DNA from: an uncultured Flavobacteriaceae bacterium
Lineage (GTDB): Bacteria; Bacteroidota; Bacteroidia; Flavobacteriales; Flavobacteriaceae
Assembly: GCA_937136455.1 (NCBI GenBank)
Contig: CAKZOO010000066.1
Coordinates: 1-64,000 of the forward strand
Reading direction: 5' to 3'
Length of the DNA stretch: 64,000 nucleotides
The translations under genes and the position numbers were made by a program. The notes under the pieces were generated by a model. That model did not search any database, had not been told where the DNA came from, and saw nothing but the letters and a program-made list of their open reading frames with translations. Position 1 is the stretch's first letter. Each line of letters begins with the position of its first letter. Shown piece after piece: positions 1 through 7,822 of the stretch.

Positions 1-722
1 TACATTCTGGAAGCTTTGATAATAAAGAAAAAATAGAATACGCAATAGATTTAATTAATAAACAGCAATCTGATGTAATATTATTTACTGGAGACTTGGT
101 TAATAATGAGGCTTCTGAGATGGAACAATGGAAAGGCACTTTTTCAAAATTATCAGCAAAAGATGGTGTGTTTTCAGTTTTAGGAAATCATGATTATGGA
201 GATTATATGAACTGGCCAAACGAAACTGCTAAGCAAGAAAACTTAGAGTATCTTTTTGAAATTCAAAAAGAAATGGGTTTTGATTTGTTGAAAAATGAAA
301 ATAGATTTTTAGAACGAAACGGAGAAAGAATAGCTTTGATAGGTGTTGAAAATTGGGGAGCAGGTTTTAAGCAAGTTGGAGATTTAGATAAAGCTTCTGA
401 AGGTGTAAATCTAGATGATTTTAAAATTTTAATGTCTCATGACCCAACACACTGGGAAAAAGTTGCTGTTACACATCCTTTACACTATCATTTAACATTA
501 AGTGGTCATACACATGGTATGCAGTTTGGAATAGAAATACCAGGTTGGATAAAATGGAGCCCAGCAAAATGGCGTTATAAATATTGGGCTGGTTTATATG
601 AACAAAACAAACAAATAATAAACGTAAATAGAGGATTTGGTTACTTGGCTTTTCCTGGTCGAGTAGGTATTTGGCCAGAAATAACGGTTATTAAGCTTAA
701 AAAAGGACTTCAAGAGGCTTAA
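1..722 (+). CDS. Metallophosphoesterase, 5' end outside window
   Basis: The reading frame is open from the first bases, so the start lies upstream; about 239 C-terminal residues are visible. The calcineurin-like phosphoesterase signature is present in order: TGDL near visible residue 30, GNHD at nt 183-194, SHDP, and GHTHG at nt 513-527. These residues bind the two metal ions in the family. Spacing and the C-terminal segment with GWIKWSPAKW resemble the YkuE/YaeI-type membrane-associated phosphoesterases; the missing N-terminus would be expected to carry a membrane segment. The exact substrate cannot be told: some relatives act on lipid A precursors or phospholipids. A TTG at nt 96 is in frame but lies inside the conserved metal site, so it is not the true start. 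The gene stands upstream of the thioredoxin-like gene on the same strand, 54 bases apart. Confidence 0.85.
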   Translation, partial: HSGSFDNKEKIEYAIDLINKQQSDVILFTGDLVNNEASEMEQWKGTFSKLSAKDGVFSVLGNHDYGDYMNWPNETAKQENLEYLFEIQKEMGFDLLKNENRFLERNGERIALIGVENWGAGFKQVGDLDKASEGVNLDDFKILMSHDPTHWEKVAVTHPLHYHLTLSGHTHGMQFGIEIPGWIKWSPAKWRYKYWAGLYEQNKQIINVNRGFGYLAFPGRVGIWPEITVIKLKKGLQEA

Positions 723-776
723 ATTAAACTAAATGTTTTATTTTTAAAGATACGTTAATACAAAAGCTTTAATCAA

Positions 777-1073
777 ATGTCAAAATTTGGAGAATTAATC
801 GATTTAGAGGTACCAGTTTTAATCGACTTTTACGCGGAGTGGAGTGAACCTTCTATCGCGATGCATCCTGTACTTAAGGATGTTGCTGCAGCTCTAGGAG
901 ACAAAGGTAAAGTCATCAAAATAGACGCGGATAAAAACAAAGAACTATCGGAGGCACTTCGAGTTAAAGGATTGCCTACTCTTATGATTTATAAAAGAGG
1001 AGAAATGCTTTGGCGTCAATCAGGTGAACAAGATGCCAATACACTTATTGGAATCATTAACGAATACGTTTAA
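777..1073 (+). CDS. Thioredoxin-fold protein lacking all cysteines
   Basis: A 98-residue protein with the full thioredoxin pattern: a DFYAEW strand at residues 17-22, an acidic strand KVIKIDADKN, and the cis-proline loop GLPTLMIYKRG around residue 66. The catalytic WCGPC motif is replaced by WSEPS, and there is no cysteine anywhere in the protein. It therefore cannot do thiol-disulfide exchange. A structural, chaperone or protein-docking role is the likely inference. There is no signal peptide, so it is cytoplasmic. Its stop overlaps the stop of the convergent DUF2723 gene by 4 bases, and no terminator hairpin is visible between them. The fold is secure; the function is not. Confidence 0.85.
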   Translation: MSKFGELIDLEVPVLIDFYAEWSEPSIAMHPVLKDVAAALGDKGKVIKIDADKNKELSEALRVKGLPTLMIYKRGEMLWRQSGEQDANTLIGIINEYV

Positions 1074-4000
1074 TTACTTAGGTCTAAAGTGTCTGGTTCT
1101 CCTAAAGGCACTTCCTCTTTTTCATCACTCATAAAATGACCAAATCTGTCGATGTAACTGTTGAACAGCTCTCTCTCTTTGGTGGTTTTTTCTTCATCCT
1201 CCAATGAGATAAGGTAAATATCTACAATTCTTCTATACCCTTCTAAATCAGATACGATTTGATCGATATAAGCGTACTGAAAATCGTAATCAGTTAGAGC
1301 GTAATAATTCAATCGCTCTTGGTAAATCTTTTTGAGTTGATTGAATACGATTTCACCTTTTTGAGTTTCTCCAATTTGAAAATATCCAGATAAGAATGGT
1401 TCCACAAAGGAGTAAAACCCAAATTTTTCAACAGGCATCTTTTCGATAGAAAGATCAATAATGTTTTTCGCCTTGTCGTATTTGTTTTCCTGAATTAATG
1501 TTTCGACGAGTCGAGCTAAGTTTCCTCTAAAGGTCAATCCTTGAATTCTAGTCTGTGTATCTAAATACACATCAGGATCTTCACTATTTCCCCATTCCCA
1601 ATTCATGACGATGTCATACATAAGGTCAGTGTCAATACGACCTAAATCGTAAGCGTTTCTGTTTTCTGTTTTAATTGGAATCAGTTTAAATGCCAATCCA
1701 TCGAGTTGTAAGTATTCTTTCATCCACAGATATTCACCTGGATCAAAACTTCCTCCTGAAAAATAAATAGGGCGTTCCCAATTGTTATTTGCAAGTATGT
1801 CTAACATTAAAATTCTGTTCTTTCCAATAGCACTTTTAGGAAGATCGATATCGATATAATCGAGAATGAGATCTGCATCTTCTGCTTTGACGATACCACT
1901 TTTTAAGACATTCTCTTTATTGACAGGAACTCTAATTTTATTTGTAGGATAGTAAACAATATCGAGATTGTTCTCAGGATATTGAGAGATATCAGCGCCT
2001 TGTTGTTCTAATAGGTACTTTAGTTTGGTTCTCGGTTCACCAGAAGCTACCCAGTTCATAAAATCTTTGATGTCCCAACGCTTGTCGGTAAGTTCTTGGA
2101 AATAGATAGCATCTAGAGAGCCATATCGGTAATCCTTATGAGTTAATTGACTCGGAACCGGTTTAGATGAGTAGGCTTGACGCTTCATTTGATCGGCATA
2201 CCAATCGGTTGCAATCAAGCTTGAATTGACAACGCGAACATCGGTGCGATAGCCTTCAATTTCTTGAATATACCAAAGAGGGAAGGTGTCGTTATCACCA
2301 ATAGTAAATAAGATAGCACCGTTGTCTTTTGAGGTAGACTCTAAATAGGCTTTAGCTGTTGATCGAGCTGTATAGCGATTGGATCTATCGTGATCATCCC
2401 AGTTTTGAAAAGCCATTAAGAGCGGAACTGCTGCAATACATAAAACGACCGTTGAAGGGGCTAACCAATTGGCGATTATTTTTGATTTTAATTCATCGAA
2501 TAAACCATAAACTCCTAATCCGATCCATATAGCAAACACATAGAAAGACCCCACAAGTGAGTAATCGCGCTCTCTTGGCTGAAAGATAGGAGGGTTGGTG
2601 TAAAATTGAATGGCGATTCCTGTAAATAGAAAGAATACTAATAGCGTCCAAAACTGCTTCTTATCTCTTTTGAATTGGAAAGCAATTCCGAGGAGTCCAA
2701 GGATTAAAGGAAGGAAGTAATAAGTATTTCTTCCTTTGTTATCCAAAACTTCTGATGGTAAATTATCTTGAGGTCCTAAACGCATTTCATCAATGAAATC
2801 AATTCCAGATAACCAATTGCCGTGTTGATCGTATTTACCCTGTACATCGTCTTGTTTGCCAACATAGTTCCACATGAGATACCTCCAATACATATAGCCA
2901 AATTGATAACTGAACATATATTCAAGGTTCTCCAATAAGGTGGGTGGAAGTACCGTGATATAATCACTAAAATCTCTTAAAAATTGAACGTATTGTTCTT
3001 CTGTGATTTCTCTAGATAAATAACCTCTTCTAAAATTTTCAGCTGTTTCTTTGAGATCTTTGCTGTAGGCGTATTCAGATTTGATTCTAAAATCCAAGGG
3101 AGCAAAGTACTTCATGTAATTTTCAGCATTTTGCTCACTCCACATGCGCGGTAATAGACCTACGTGATTTGGATCGGCACCTTGCATGGCTCCTTGATAA
3201 TTATTGACGATCTCGTAAGTTCCTGTCTGCTCGTTCTTCTCGTATTTTGGTTTGTCGTCCTTAGGAACACTGACCATAGAAAAGGCATTGGAATAATAAG
3301 CGCCATAAACAGGACTATCGACACTTGGGTATTGTTCTCGATTGTAATAAGCGAGTAAGGACCTAGCATCAGAAGGGTCGTTCTCATTAATAATGACGCC
3401 TGAGTTAGCTCTAATAGGGAGCATCAGCCATGTTGAAAACCCTAGCATTAAAAATAAGGCAGATAGTATAAAGGTATTGGCTTTGTAATTCTTTGAGACT
3501 CTGGTTTTCTTTAAGGCGTAATAAAAAACGACAATAAAGGTAATGACGGTGATGATGGTTCCAGAATTAAAAGGCAGACCTATTTCGTTTACAAAAAACA
3601 CTTCAGCCCAACCAAATAATTTGAGAACATAGGTTAATGAGAACTTATAAACGAGCATCAGTGCTGTAACTGAAATAATATTGGCTATAAGAAAGTTTTT
3701 AACTGTTGTGGTCTTGTAGCGTTTAAAGTAGTAGAGTAATCCAATTGAGGGAATTGCTAAAAAGCCCATAAATTGAACTCCAAAAGTGAGCCCTATGATA
3801 AACCAAATAAGAATCAACCAACGATCTCCTCTAGGTTTATCTAAATCATCTGTCCATTTGAGTCCCAGCCATAATAAAAGTGCCATTACTAAGCTAGCGG
3901 AGGCGTATACCTCTGTTTCAACAGCGTTAAACCAAAAACTGTCTGAAAAAGTAAATGCTAAAGATCCTACAAAAGCAGAACCCAGAAGGGCAATCGCTTT

Positions 4001-4348
4001 TTGTTCGCTCAGTTCTTTGTGTTCTCCGATGAGTTTTCTTCCCAAGTTGGTAATTGTCCAAAATAAAAATAGGATGGTAAAGGCTGATGATACTCCTGAT
4101 ACATAGTTGACCATTCGTGCAATTTCAGTAGTATCAACAGCAAACATAGCAAAGAAGGCTCCTATCATTTGTAAAAGTGGTGCTCCCGGTGGATGTCCTA
4201 CTTGTAATCTAGCAGACGTTGCAATGTATTCTCCTGCATCCCAATAACTAGCAGTGGGTTCTACAGTGATTCCGTAAGTAATTAATGCTATTGCAAATAC
4301 GAACCATCCCAGTCGACGATTCCACAATTCAAATTGGCTTGAAAACAT
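1070..4348 (-). CDS. DUF2723 / glycosyltransferase family 117 (TMEM260-like) membrane protein
   Basis: The protein is about 1092 residues from the preferred start. The N-terminal half holds many hydrophobic segments of the GT-C type. It opens with WNRRLGWFVFAIAL and then EPTASYWDAGEY (Asp37, Glu40) and GHPPGAP, which are the conserved N-terminal motifs of the family. A hydrophilic C-terminal part follows, with FTIGDNDTFPLWY. Relatives include TMEM260, an O-mannosyltransferase, so this may be a lipid-linked sugar transferase for secreted or surface proteins; the donor and target are unknown. An in-frame ATG 90 bases upstream (nt 4438) would add 30 residues that look like translated leader (FCSNDFRIFASAYQ), so I start at the ATG of nt 4348, directly before the family's usual WNR motif. 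It converges on the thioredoxin-like gene. Confidence 0.85.
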   Translation of the reverse strand: MFSSQFELWNRRLGWFVFAIALITYGITVEPTASYWDAGEYIATSARLQVGHPPGAPLLQMIGAFFAMFAVDTTEIARMVNYVSGVSSAFTILFLFWTITNLGRKLIGEHKELSEQKAIALLGSAFVGSLAFTFSDSFWFNAVETEVYASASLVMALLLWLGLKWTDDLDKPRGDRWLILIWFIIGLTFGVQFMGFLAIPSIGLLYYFKRYKTTTVKNFLIANIISVTALMLVYKFSLTYVLKLFGWAEVFFVNEIGLPFNSGTIITVITFIVVFYYALKKTRVSKNYKANTFILSALFLMLGFSTWLMLPIRANSGVIINENDPSDARSLLAYYNREQYPSVDSPVYGAYYSNAFSMVSVPKDDKPKYEKNEQTGTYEIVNNYQGAMQGADPNHVGLLPRMWSEQNAENYMKYFAPLDFRIKSEYAYSKDLKETAENFRRGYLSREITEEQYVQFLRDFSDYITVLPPTLLENLEYMFSYQFGYMYWRYLMWNYVGKQDDVQGKYDQHGNWLSGIDFIDEMRLGPQDNLPSEVLDNKGRNTYYFLPLILGLLGIAFQFKRDKKQFWTLLVFFLFTGIAIQFYTNPPIFQPRERDYSLVGSFYVFAIWIGLGVYGLFDELKSKIIANWLAPSTVVLCIAAVPLLMAFQNWDDHDRSNRYTARSTAKAYLESTSKDNGAILFTIGDNDTFPLWYIQEIEGYRTDVRVVNSSLIATDWYADQMKRQAYSSKPVPSQLTHKDYRYGSLDAIYFQELTDKRWDIKDFMNWVASGEPRTKLKYLLEQQGADISQYPENNLDIVYYPTNKIRVPVNKENVLKSGIVKAEDADLILDYIDIDLPKSAIGKNRILMLDILANNNWERPIYFSGGSFDPGEYLWMKEYLQLDGLAFKLIPIKTENRNAYDLGRIDTDLMYDIVMNWEWGNSEDPDVYLDTQTRIQGLTFRGNLARLVETLIQENKYDKAKNIIDLSIEKMPVEKFGFYSFVEPFLSGYFQIGETQKGEIVFNQLKKIYQERLNYYALTDYDFQYAYIDQIVSDLEGYRRIVDIYLISLEDEEKTTKERELFNSYIDRFGHFMSDEKEEVPLGEPDTLDLSN

Positions 4349-4485
4349 AGTATTGTATTGATAAGCAGAGGCGAAAATACGAAAATCGTTTGAGCAAAAC
4401 CTCAAAAGTTTGTTAAACTCAAAGGATTCAAAAATCACTATTTTGTAAATCCTTTTAAAAAAAATTAAAATGATGCCATTTTTTA

Positions 4486-4516
4486 TTTGTGCAAATAAAA
4501 CTTTGTATTAAATTTG
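4486..4516 (+). promoter_or_regulatory. Promoter of tRNA-Gln, Bacteroidota type
   Basis: TTTG at nt 4486-4489, a 19-base spacer, and TAAATTTG at nt 4509-4516. This matches the known Bacteroidota -33 TTTG / -7 TAnnTTTG consensus exactly. Transcription should begin a few bases before the mature 5' end of the tRNA at nt 4526, so the leader is very short. Confidence 0.8.
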
Positions 4517-4525
4517 CAGCCGCAA

Positions 4526-4597
4526 TGGCCTATGGTGTAATTGGCAACACAGCTGGTTTTGGTCCAGTCGTTCTAGGTTCGAGTCCTAGTAGGCCAA
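4526..4597 (+). tRNA. tRNA-Gln (anticodon UUG)
   Basis: A full cloverleaf can be drawn. The acceptor stem TGGCCTA pairs with TAGGCCA. The D-arm is GTGTAATTGGCAACAC. The anticodon stem GCTGG/CCAGT carries the loop TTTTGGT, giving anticodon TTG. The T-arm is CTAGG-TTCGAGT-CCTAG. The discriminator base is A at nt 4597. The length is 72 bases and CCA is not encoded. A strong promoter stands just upstream and a terminator just downstream, so it is a single-gene unit. Confidence 0.97.
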
Positions 4598-4604
4598 CAA
4601 GTAG

Positions 4605-4634
4605 AACCCTCAACCTTTTTAGGTCGGGGGTTTT
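4605..4634 (+). terminator. Intrinsic terminator of tRNA-Gln
   Basis: AACCCTCAACC (4605-4615) pairs with GGTCGGGGGTT (4622-4632) around a TTTTTA loop, with one A-C mismatch and one G-T pair, and runs into TTTT. The T-run is on the plus strand, so it serves the tRNA and not the convergent cassette gene whose stop is at nt 4671. A close copy sits at nt 7383-7412. Confidence 0.8.
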
Positions 4635-4670
4635 GATTTAATATACATGCCACATATTAGAAAATTTTGA

Positions 4671-5342
4671 CTATTGAAACTCAACTTCAAATCTCAATTG
4701 ATCTATTGGGATTAAATCAACTCCTAGACAATCTGAGTTTTCAATAGCATTTTTCAATTCTTCTGTTACATAATACCCCCAATTTGAAAAATATAATTTA
4801 AAGATATCTGTTTTTATTTCAGCTTCATTTATAACAAGTTTATGTGGAAATGATGATTCAATTTCAATTCCATTATCATAGTTTTTTCGCAATCGATGTA
4901 TGTCGCGTTTAAATAAATGTGAAGCTTTTTTAAACTCTTCAGAACCAGGTTTAAATTCTGATTTGTTCCAATCTATAATTTTATCTTCATGTGAATAATA
5001 GACATAAAAGTAATTGTAATGTCTTTTTTCACCTTTATGTTCAGCATAGGCATCAAATACTTGTAATTCTTCTGGAATATTAAATGAATTTATTAGATCA
5101 AGTAGTCTATCACTTATGATTAATCCAGATCTTCTTACAGGAACAGACGTCATAATATCCATAAACTTTGCCCTTTTTTGTAATTGTATAGCATCAATAT
5201 TTGGAATGAAGTCTAATTTGCCTCTTGAATAAATATTATAAACAGAGTCTGTTGGTCTATAATCATAACCTTCAACCATTTTTATTGAAGCTTCATATCC
5301 TACTACTTTGTTAATTAATGCTGGTTGTATCTTGTAAATCAT
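4671..5342 (-). CDS. Candidate immunity protein for the adjacent AHH nuclease toxin
   Basis: A 223-residue soluble protein with no signal peptide or membrane segment. Its start codon overlaps the stop of the upstream lipoprotein toxin by one base (TAATG), which indicates coupled translation and a paired function. The middle segment SGLIISDRLLDLI followed by an ELQVFDAYAEHKG stretch, and the C-terminal NWGYYVTEELKNAIE, resemble the DUF1629/Imm11-type immunity proteins in layout; that family call is weak. The role as immunity protein is inferred mainly from position: in polymorphic toxin loci the gene directly downstream of the nuclease usually encodes its inhibitor. The base composition is very AT-rich, like its partner. 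Confidence 0.6.
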   Translation of the reverse strand: MIYKIQPALINKVVGYEASIKMVEGYDYRPTDSVYNIYSRGKLDFIPNIDAIQLQKRAKFMDIMTSVPVRRSGLIISDRLLDLINSFNIPEELQVFDAYAEHKGEKRHYNYFYVYYSHEDKIIDWNKSEFKPGSEEFKKASHLFKRDIHRLRKNYDNGIEIESSFPHKLVINEAEIKTDIFKLYFSNWGYYVTEELKNAIENSDCLGVDLIPIDQLRFEVEFQ

Positions 5343-7207
5343 TAGTATAAATCATTGATTTTAACATTAATATTATTTAAAATATTTGTTTTTATTTCAT
5401 CCGAAAGTAAAATTAACTTTTTATAAGCTAACTCAGGATTATTTAATATGCCTGGATTATTATCTATAATAAATTCTAATTTTTTAAAAATTTCAGTATC
5501 ATAATTATTATGACTGCCAATATGTATTCCAGATGGAATACCTATTCCATTTAAGGAAGCATTATGTTGATGCCATTTGTATTTTGCTGCTGCCTGCACT
5601 AATGGATGTTCGTTCTTATTCCAAGGAATAATATGATGACCGACTTTGCCGTCCTTTGGTACTAAACCTAATTGACTTCTAAATAAATCACTGCTTTTTA
5701 CACCAAAATCAATCATTCCATCAGTTTCTCTAACAGTCATTTTTAGTGCTGCCTTTGAACCATTGGTTAATTTTGTCACTTGAATAGCCCATTTAGAAGA
5801 AGTTGCCGTCCATCCTGAGAATGGTATAGCTGAAGATAGAGAAAGTGTTCCATTTAAAGAATCTCCTTCAGCAAAGTATACTCCTCCATTTACTAAATCT
5901 GCTATTTCACCAACCCCTGGAACAAAACCAATCACATCAAGTGTAATGTGTAAAGAGTCTTTAACTGCTTCATAGAAAATCTTCAATTCACTCCATTCAG
6001 GGTGTAATGATTTCAGTTCAGCTGTTCTCATCATAAACCAGATTTCAATACCTGGAATATTTGCCGAATTTATAGCAGTATGTTTGCTTAAAATGTTTGC
6101 AAAAACACCATTAACATCGTAATAGCTAGTATTAAGAAAACTAGAATCAACTAAAACATTTAAAGCTTTAAAACCCTCTTTGCTTTTATCATTTAGATAT
6201 AAGTCATAAAGTGATTCTGTGAAATAAACGTTTGACTCATCCTTTAAAAAAGTTTTTTGAACTTCAGTTAATGAAAGAGAACTAGCCATATTTTCTACTA
6301 TATAATCTATTCTAGAAGTAGTTTCAGTATTGATGATTCCAGAAAGAGAAGTATTACAATCGTTACAGACATTTCCAATTGCAGTCATTGAATTTTTTTC
6401 TGTTTTTGTAGAAAATGAAGGAGTTATTACGACAGTTATAATACATTCGCCAACATGATGACATGTTGATTTTTCATAAAATTGATATGTTACTCCATCT
6501 GGAGTTGTATGAAAAACAGAAATAGATGTAGTAGTGAACAGACTTGAATTTGAGCTATTGCTAGTACTTGTAGAAGGGTCACTAATGGTGCTTTCACTTC
6601 CACCACTAGTTGAATCAGAGTCAATTGTAATTATATCACAAGCTATAGGATCTCCGAATTCGTCAAATGATGTTTGACAATAATCTTTGTTTGATAATTC
6701 TTTATTATTAAAATAATCTGAAAATTTATGAACGTTTATTGTTCCTTTAAAATAGGTGAAATCATTACTGTGTTTCGTGAAATTTTCATAGTTTTCTTTA
6801 TCTGATATAAACTTGAGTATATAAGGTTTTTTGATATTTCCATCTTTATTTTCGCCAACAATCAAATTGTAATAAATTTCTTTTGGCTCCTTAGAAAAGC
6901 TAAAACCAATAGAATAACTAGTATTTCCTAAAGTGTCTATTAATTTTTTAACAATTTGTTCGTTTAAAATGAGTTCACCTCTATTATCATTAAAATCTTT
7001 ATTTGATAAAATGCTCTTTCCGTACTTGTCATTAATTTTAATTGAGATGTCTTCTAAATCATCAATTTTAAGGGTGTTTAAAACTATTTTAGAAGGTATT
7101 TCTCCATCGTCTTTAATGTCAATTAATGAATTGTCTATTAAAGTTTTTTCACAAGAAATAAATAATAAAAGTACAAAGGCAATTAGGGTGTAAATTGAAT
7201 TTTTCAT
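5342..7207 (-). CDS. Lipoprotein polymorphic toxin with C-terminal AHH-type nuclease domain
   Basis: A 621-residue protein. Residues 1-19 form a lipoprotein signal with the box LFISC, so Cys19 should be lipidated. Residues 20-330 are unrecognised: a Ser/Thr-rich stretch around residue 200 and two cysteine pairs (CHHVGEC and CNDC). Residues about 415-470 carry DVIGFVPGVGEIADLVNGG and a second hydrophobic Gly-rich segment. This looks like the pretoxin segment found before many toxin domains. The C-terminus, from about residue 505, has KVGHHIIPWNKNEHP, WHQHNASLNGI, and GIHIGSHNNYDTEI. This is the His-rich pattern of AHH nucleases of the HNH/Endo VII group. No type IX sorting domain, VgrG, PAAR or Rhs repeats are present. 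The candidate immunity gene follows with a 1-base overlap. Toxicity is inferred, not shown. Confidence 0.75.
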   Translation of the reverse strand: MKNSIYTLIAFVLLLFISCEKTLIDNSLIDIKDDGEIPSKIVLNTLKIDDLEDISIKINDKYGKSILSNKDFNDNRGELILNEQIVKKLIDTLGNTSYSIGFSFSKEPKEIYYNLIVGENKDGNIKKPYILKFISDKENYENFTKHSNDFTYFKGTINVHKFSDYFNNKELSNKDYCQTSFDEFGDPIACDIITIDSDSTSGGSESTISDPSTSTSNSSNSSLFTTTSISVFHTTPDGVTYQFYEKSTCHHVGECIITVVITPSFSTKTEKNSMTAIGNVCNDCNTSLSGIINTETTSRIDYIVENMASSLSLTEVQKTFLKDESNVYFTESLYDLYLNDKSKEGFKALNVLVDSSFLNTSYYDVNGVFANILSKHTAINSANIPGIEIWFMMRTAELKSLHPEWSELKIFYEAVKDSLHITLDVIGFVPGVGEIADLVNGGVYFAEGDSLNGTLSLSSAIPFSGWTATSSKWAIQVTKLTNGSKAALKMTVRETDGMIDFGVKSSDLFRSQLGLVPKDGKVGHHIIPWNKNEHPLVQAAAKYKWHQHNASLNGIGIPSGIHIGSHNNYDTEIFKKLEFIIDNNPGILNNPELAYKKLILLSDEIKTNILNNINVKINDLY

Positions 7208-7350
7208 TTTGTTTTAGTTTGGTTTAGTGTCAACAATTTATACCATTGAAAAACAAAATCACTCTAATGTTTGACTAGAAAATAAGACTAAAAGTAAACC
7301 TTGTTTCTAATTTTAATATTATTCAATCTCGATAAATCCCCCTCAAAAAA

Positions 7351-7380
7351 GTTCGACTTCTGACCTTTAGGCTCAACTGC
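7351..7380 (+). repeat. Degenerate copy of the tRNA-Gln 3' end
   Basis: This stretch shares GTTCGA, then TAGGC and CAAC, in the same order as the tRNA T-loop and acceptor end at nt 4577-4600, with substitutions and a small insertion. It is followed, as in the tRNA, by an AACCCTCAAC terminator hairpin. The T-stem no longer pairs, so it is not a working tRNA. It may be a remnant attachment site or a decayed tRNA. Confidence 0.4.
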
Positions 7381-7382
7381 TT

Positions 7383-7412
7383 AACCCTCAACTTTTAGTT
7401 GGGGGGTTTTTT
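7383..7412 (+). terminator. Plus-strand terminator without a plus-strand gene in front of it
   Basis: AACCCTCAAC (7383-7392) pairs with GTTGGGGGGTT (7398-7408) around a TTTTA loop, with one bulged G, then TTTT. The T-run points to transcription on the plus strand, yet the nearest plus-strand gene upstream is tRNA-Gln almost 2.8 kb away. The arms are nearly identical to those of the tRNA-Gln terminator. The stop of the HicB-like gene (minus strand) touches its T-run. Confidence 0.7.
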
Positions 7413-7656
7413 ATGCTTTCTCTGGTTCCTTCCCCAATTCTTTACAAGTCTCTAAATAATTTTCTAGTGACTCTATAAAACTAATTTTAAGCTCAGCAAC
7501 AGATTTTGCTTCGTAGCTCACTAAATCATTAATTCCGATTATTTTACCGTAAAGACAATTGTCTTTGGTGCTTATCTCAATTGAACCTATATATCTATTG
7601 TGTTTTAAAAATCTTTTCACGGTTTTAGTTTTGATTACAATATAACCTTTAATCAA
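7411..7656 (-). pseudogene. HicB-like antitoxin N-domain, DNA-binding part missing
   Basis: 81 residues. From residue 21, NRYIGSIEISTKDNCLYGKI, then INDLVSYEAKSVAEL and YLETCKELGKEPEKA, match the N-terminal half of HicB antitoxins, which folds as a degenerate RNase-H-like domain. Full-length HicB proteins continue after KEPxKP into a ribbon-helix-helix DNA-binding domain. Here the frame stops at that point, beside a terminator hairpin. No hicA toxin gene is visible on either side. It is therefore either a truncated remnant or a short stand-alone HicB-type protein. The first 20 residues (IKGYIVIKTKTVKRFLK) do not match the family and may be leader. Confidence 0.6.
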
Positions 7657-7725
7657 TTTTTAAGTTAGAATATTCGACAAACGGCATTGTATTTTAACTA
7701 GTAAATTAATTTCTTAATCCTTTAT

Positions 7726-7756
7726 TTTGAAAATCGTATATATATAGGTATATTTG
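7726..7756 (+). promoter_or_regulatory. Promoter of the rimP-nusA-infB operon
   Basis: TTTG at nt 7726-7729, a 19-base spacer, and TATATTTG at nt 7749-7756: an exact match to the Bacteroidota -33/-7 consensus. The start site should be near nt 7761, which leaves a leader of about 60 bases that contains the hairpin at nt 7785-7804. Confidence 0.8.
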
Positions 7757-7784
7757 CATCGTTATTTTTAGAAGATCAAATGAC

Positions 7785-7810
7785 GAGGGGACAGAAGTCC
7801 CCTCTTTTAT
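7785..7810 (+). promoter_or_regulatory. Terminator-like hairpin in the rimP leader (candidate attenuator)
   Basis: GAGGGGAC (7785-7792), loop AGAA, then GTCCCCTC (7797-7804), a perfect 8-bp GC-rich stem followed by TTTTATTA. It has the form of an intrinsic terminator, but it lies between the promoter and the rimP start codon at nt 7823. Because nusA, whose product acts on pausing and termination, is in the operon, feedback through this hairpin is a reasonable inference. Confidence 0.65.
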
Positions 7811-7822
7811 TACCCCTAGGTT

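Noticed and set aside
4349..4438. N-terminal extension of the DUF2723 protein by 30 residues.
   Set aside because: The extra residues look like leader sequence; the family starts right before WNRRLGW, at the ATG of nt 4348.
4600..7700. An intact integrative element behind tRNA-Gln.
   Set aside because: There is no integrase, transposase or conjugation gene, and the repeat at the far end is worn. Only an old insertion is supported.
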